Shown: piece after piece, positions 5,200 through 6,280 of the stretch
Layout: each line of letters starts with the position of its first letter
Numbering within the stretch: position 1 is the stretch's first letter
Origin: Candidatus Coatesiibacteriota bacterium
GTDB taxonomy: Bacteria; RBG-13-66-14
DNA: 6,280 nucleotides
Direction of reading: 5' to 3'
Assembly: GCA_030631385.1 (NCBI GenBank)
Contig: DAOVLG010000114.1
Coordinates: forward strand, 1-6,280
The notes under the pieces: generated by a model
What the model was told of the DNA's origin: nothing
Seen by the model: the letters and a program-made list of their open reading frames with translations, nothing else
The model's database searches: none
Program-made: the position numbers and the translations under genes

Positions 5200-5311
5200 G
5201 CCAAGTTCTGCCAGTCGCAGCTTGACGAAACCGATCGCAGGCTCACCGAGCTGGTCCGGGACGGGGATGGCACCTTGGAGGAGCACCCCCTCGACCTGCC
5301 CGACGTGGATG
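5200..5311 (+). repeat. Direct repeat, copy B (upstream of ispA)
   Basis: Second copy of the xseB 3' coding segment at 4201-4312, offset by exactly 999 bases and about 92% identical. It abuts ispA, where the xseB 3' end would be expected in an uninterrupted xseB-ispA operon, so this is probably the resident copy. Confidence 0.93.
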
Positions 5312-5316
5312 AATAG
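5200..5316 (+). pseudogene. xseB: 5'-truncated remnant of xseB
   Basis: In the xseB frame this reads AKFCQSQLDETDRRLTELV, then a variant acidic tail ending DLPDVDE and TAG (5314-5316). It lacks the first half of XseB. The frame stays open upstream to GTG 5170, so a 48-residue chimeric peptide is conceivable, but no good ribosome site precedes it. It ends seven bases before the ispA ATG, the normal close spacing for an xseB-ispA junction. It is best read as the leftover of the original xseB after integration of the methyltransferase segment. Confidence 0.85.
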
Positions 5317-5323
5317 GGGGATC

Positions 5324-6214
5324 ATGCAGCTCGAGGCGTATCTGGAGGAGAGGGGAAGGTTCATAGACGGTGAGTTGGTCCGTCTACTGCCCCTCGGGGG
5401 GGCGTATCCGCCGGAGATACGCCAGGCGATCCACTTCGCCGTTTTCTCGGGGGGGAAGCGCCTGCGTCCGATCCTCATGCTGGCCACCGCCGAGGCCATC
5501 GTTGGTGAGTTGCCCGACGGCGCCGTCGAGGCGGCCTGCGCCGTCGAGTGCATCCACAACTACTCCCTCATCCACGACGATCTTCCCTGCATGGACGACG
5601 ACGAACTTCGCCGTGGGCGACCGACGGTGTGGAAGAAGTTCGGCGAGGCCGTCGCCGTTTTGGCCGGGGACGCCCTGCTGACCGTCGCCTTTCAGATTCT
5701 CGCCCTGGGGGCGACACGGGAGATCGAGCTCTCCGACCGGCTGCTGCTCTGCTCCCAGGAGCTGGCCGTGGCCTCGGGAACCTTCGGCATGGTTGGCGGT
5801 CAGGCGGCGGACATCGCCAACGAGGGCAAGGATATTGACGTCTCTGTGTTGGACTTCATCCATAAGCACAAGACCGGTGCCCTCATCCGCTGCGCCTGCC
5901 GGATGGGGGCGATCCTGGCCCGGGCGGACGACGGACAGCTCATGGTGGCTACGCGCTACGGGGAAAATCTGGGCATGGCGTTTCAGATCGCCGATGATCT
6001 CCTGAACGTGACCGGTGACGAGGCCAAGCTGGGCAAGTCCGTGGGCTCGGACCGCCAGAGGGGCAAGAACACCTTCCCCAAGATCCACGGCGTGGAGAAA
6101 TCCAGGGAGAGGGCCGCGCAACATGCGGACTCCGCCGTTGACGAGGCGAAGCGGCTGTCCAGGCCCGAGGTGCTGATCGAGCTGGCCCGTTTCGTCGTCG
6201 AGAGGGATTATTAA
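5324..6214 (+). CDS. ispA: Polyprenyl diphosphate synthase, farnesyl/geranylgeranyl type
   Basis: A 296-residue trans-isoprenyl diphosphate synthase that condenses isopentenyl diphosphate with allylic diphosphates in the cytoplasm. Motifs seen: GGKRLRP (43-49), the first Asp-rich motif HDDLPCMDDDELRRGRPT (84-101, with the two-residue insertion of bacterial type II FPP synthases), GGQAADI (158-164), KTGALI (183-188) and the second Asp-rich region QIADDLLNVTGD (221-232). Tyr80, five residues before the first motif, fits a short-chain product. The second motif has Asn228 where many homologues have a third Asp; this is a known kind of variation and need not abolish activity. ATG 5324 follows GGGGG (5316-5320); the in-frame ATG 5309 lies inside the xseB remnant and has a poorer site. 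The length matches the family. Normal partner genes are xseA-xseB upstream, with dxs often downstream, beyond this window. Confidence 0.93.
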   Translation: MQLEAYLEERGRFIDGELVRLLPLGGAYPPEIRQAIHFAVFSGGKRLRPILMLATAEAIVGELPDGAVEAACAVECIHNYSLIHDDLPCMDDDELRRGRPTVWKKFGEAVAVLAGDALLTVAFQILALGATREIELSDRLLLCSQELAVASGTFGMVGGQAADIANEGKDIDVSVLDFIHKHKTGALIRCACRMGAILARADDGQLMVATRYGENLGMAFQIADDLLNVTGDEAKLGKSVGSDRQRGKNTFPKIHGVEKSRERAAQHADSAVDEAKRLSRPEVLIELARFVVERDY

Positions 6215-6280
6215 AACAAGACATCTGAAAATGTAATATTGGCATACGGTTGATGGAACACGGCTATCCCTGAAACATTC
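6215..6280. other. AT-rich sequence after ispA
   Basis: Sixty-six bases with no terminator and no start of a further gene that I can support. A TGAAAC sits at 6271-6276, matching the -35 core of the ECF-type promoters, but the window ends before a -10 could be checked. Confidence 0.4.

Noticed and set aside
5384..6124. Minus-strand ORF opposite ispA
   Set aside because: Antisense shadow of a well-conserved prenyl synthase; no recognisable protein features.
6271..6276. TGAAAC near the right edge as another ECF promoter
   Set aside because: Only the -35 core is visible; the position 16 bases downstream is outside the window, so it cannot be judged.

Overview
The window looks like chromosomal DNA of an uncultured, fairly GC-rich bacterium. 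The evidence is dense bacterial genes with Shine-Dalgarno sites, GTG/TTG/ATG starts, sigma70-like promoters and an intrinsic terminator. Housekeeping genes give no clear phylum. The GC-rich hairpin repeat near the left edge recalls the dispersed palindromic repeats of many environmental genomes, but no lineage can be named from it.

Left part (1-2371): a cloverleaf-like repeat (50-135), then a small three-helix membrane protein on the minus strand (206-583). Divergent from it are an ECF sigma factor (758-1327), a two-helix coiled-coil membrane protein that is probably its anti-sigma factor (1374-2066), and a short possibly frameshifted ORF (2075-2329). A clean intrinsic terminator (2349-2371) closes this unit. 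The divergent intergenic region holds two oppositely oriented copies of one promoter pattern, TGAAAC-N16-GT(G/A)TCT, one facing the membrane protein and one facing the sigma gene. This suggests that the sigma factor drives both its own operon and the membrane protein. A vegetative-type promoter (TTGACG-N17-TAGTAT) also faces the sigma gene.

Middle (2372-2747): a non-coding, AT-richer spacer with a terminator-like hairpin. It ends in a second TTGACG-N17-TAGTAT promoter placed so that xseA would be transcribed as a leaderless mRNA.

Right part (2748-6214): the classical exonuclease VII / isoprenoid cluster xseA-xseB-ispA, interrupted by a SAM-dependent methyltransferase gene (4324-5076). The last 112 bp of xseB coding sequence recur about 92% identical just upstream of ispA, exactly 999 bp away. 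The simplest reading is that a roughly 1 kb segment carrying a replacement xseB 3' end plus the methyltransferase integrated into xseB. This left a full-length hybrid xseB on one side and a 5'-truncated xseB remnant on the other. XseA and XseB form exonuclease VII. IspA makes farnesyl (or geranylgeranyl) diphosphate. The methyltransferase substrate is unknown.
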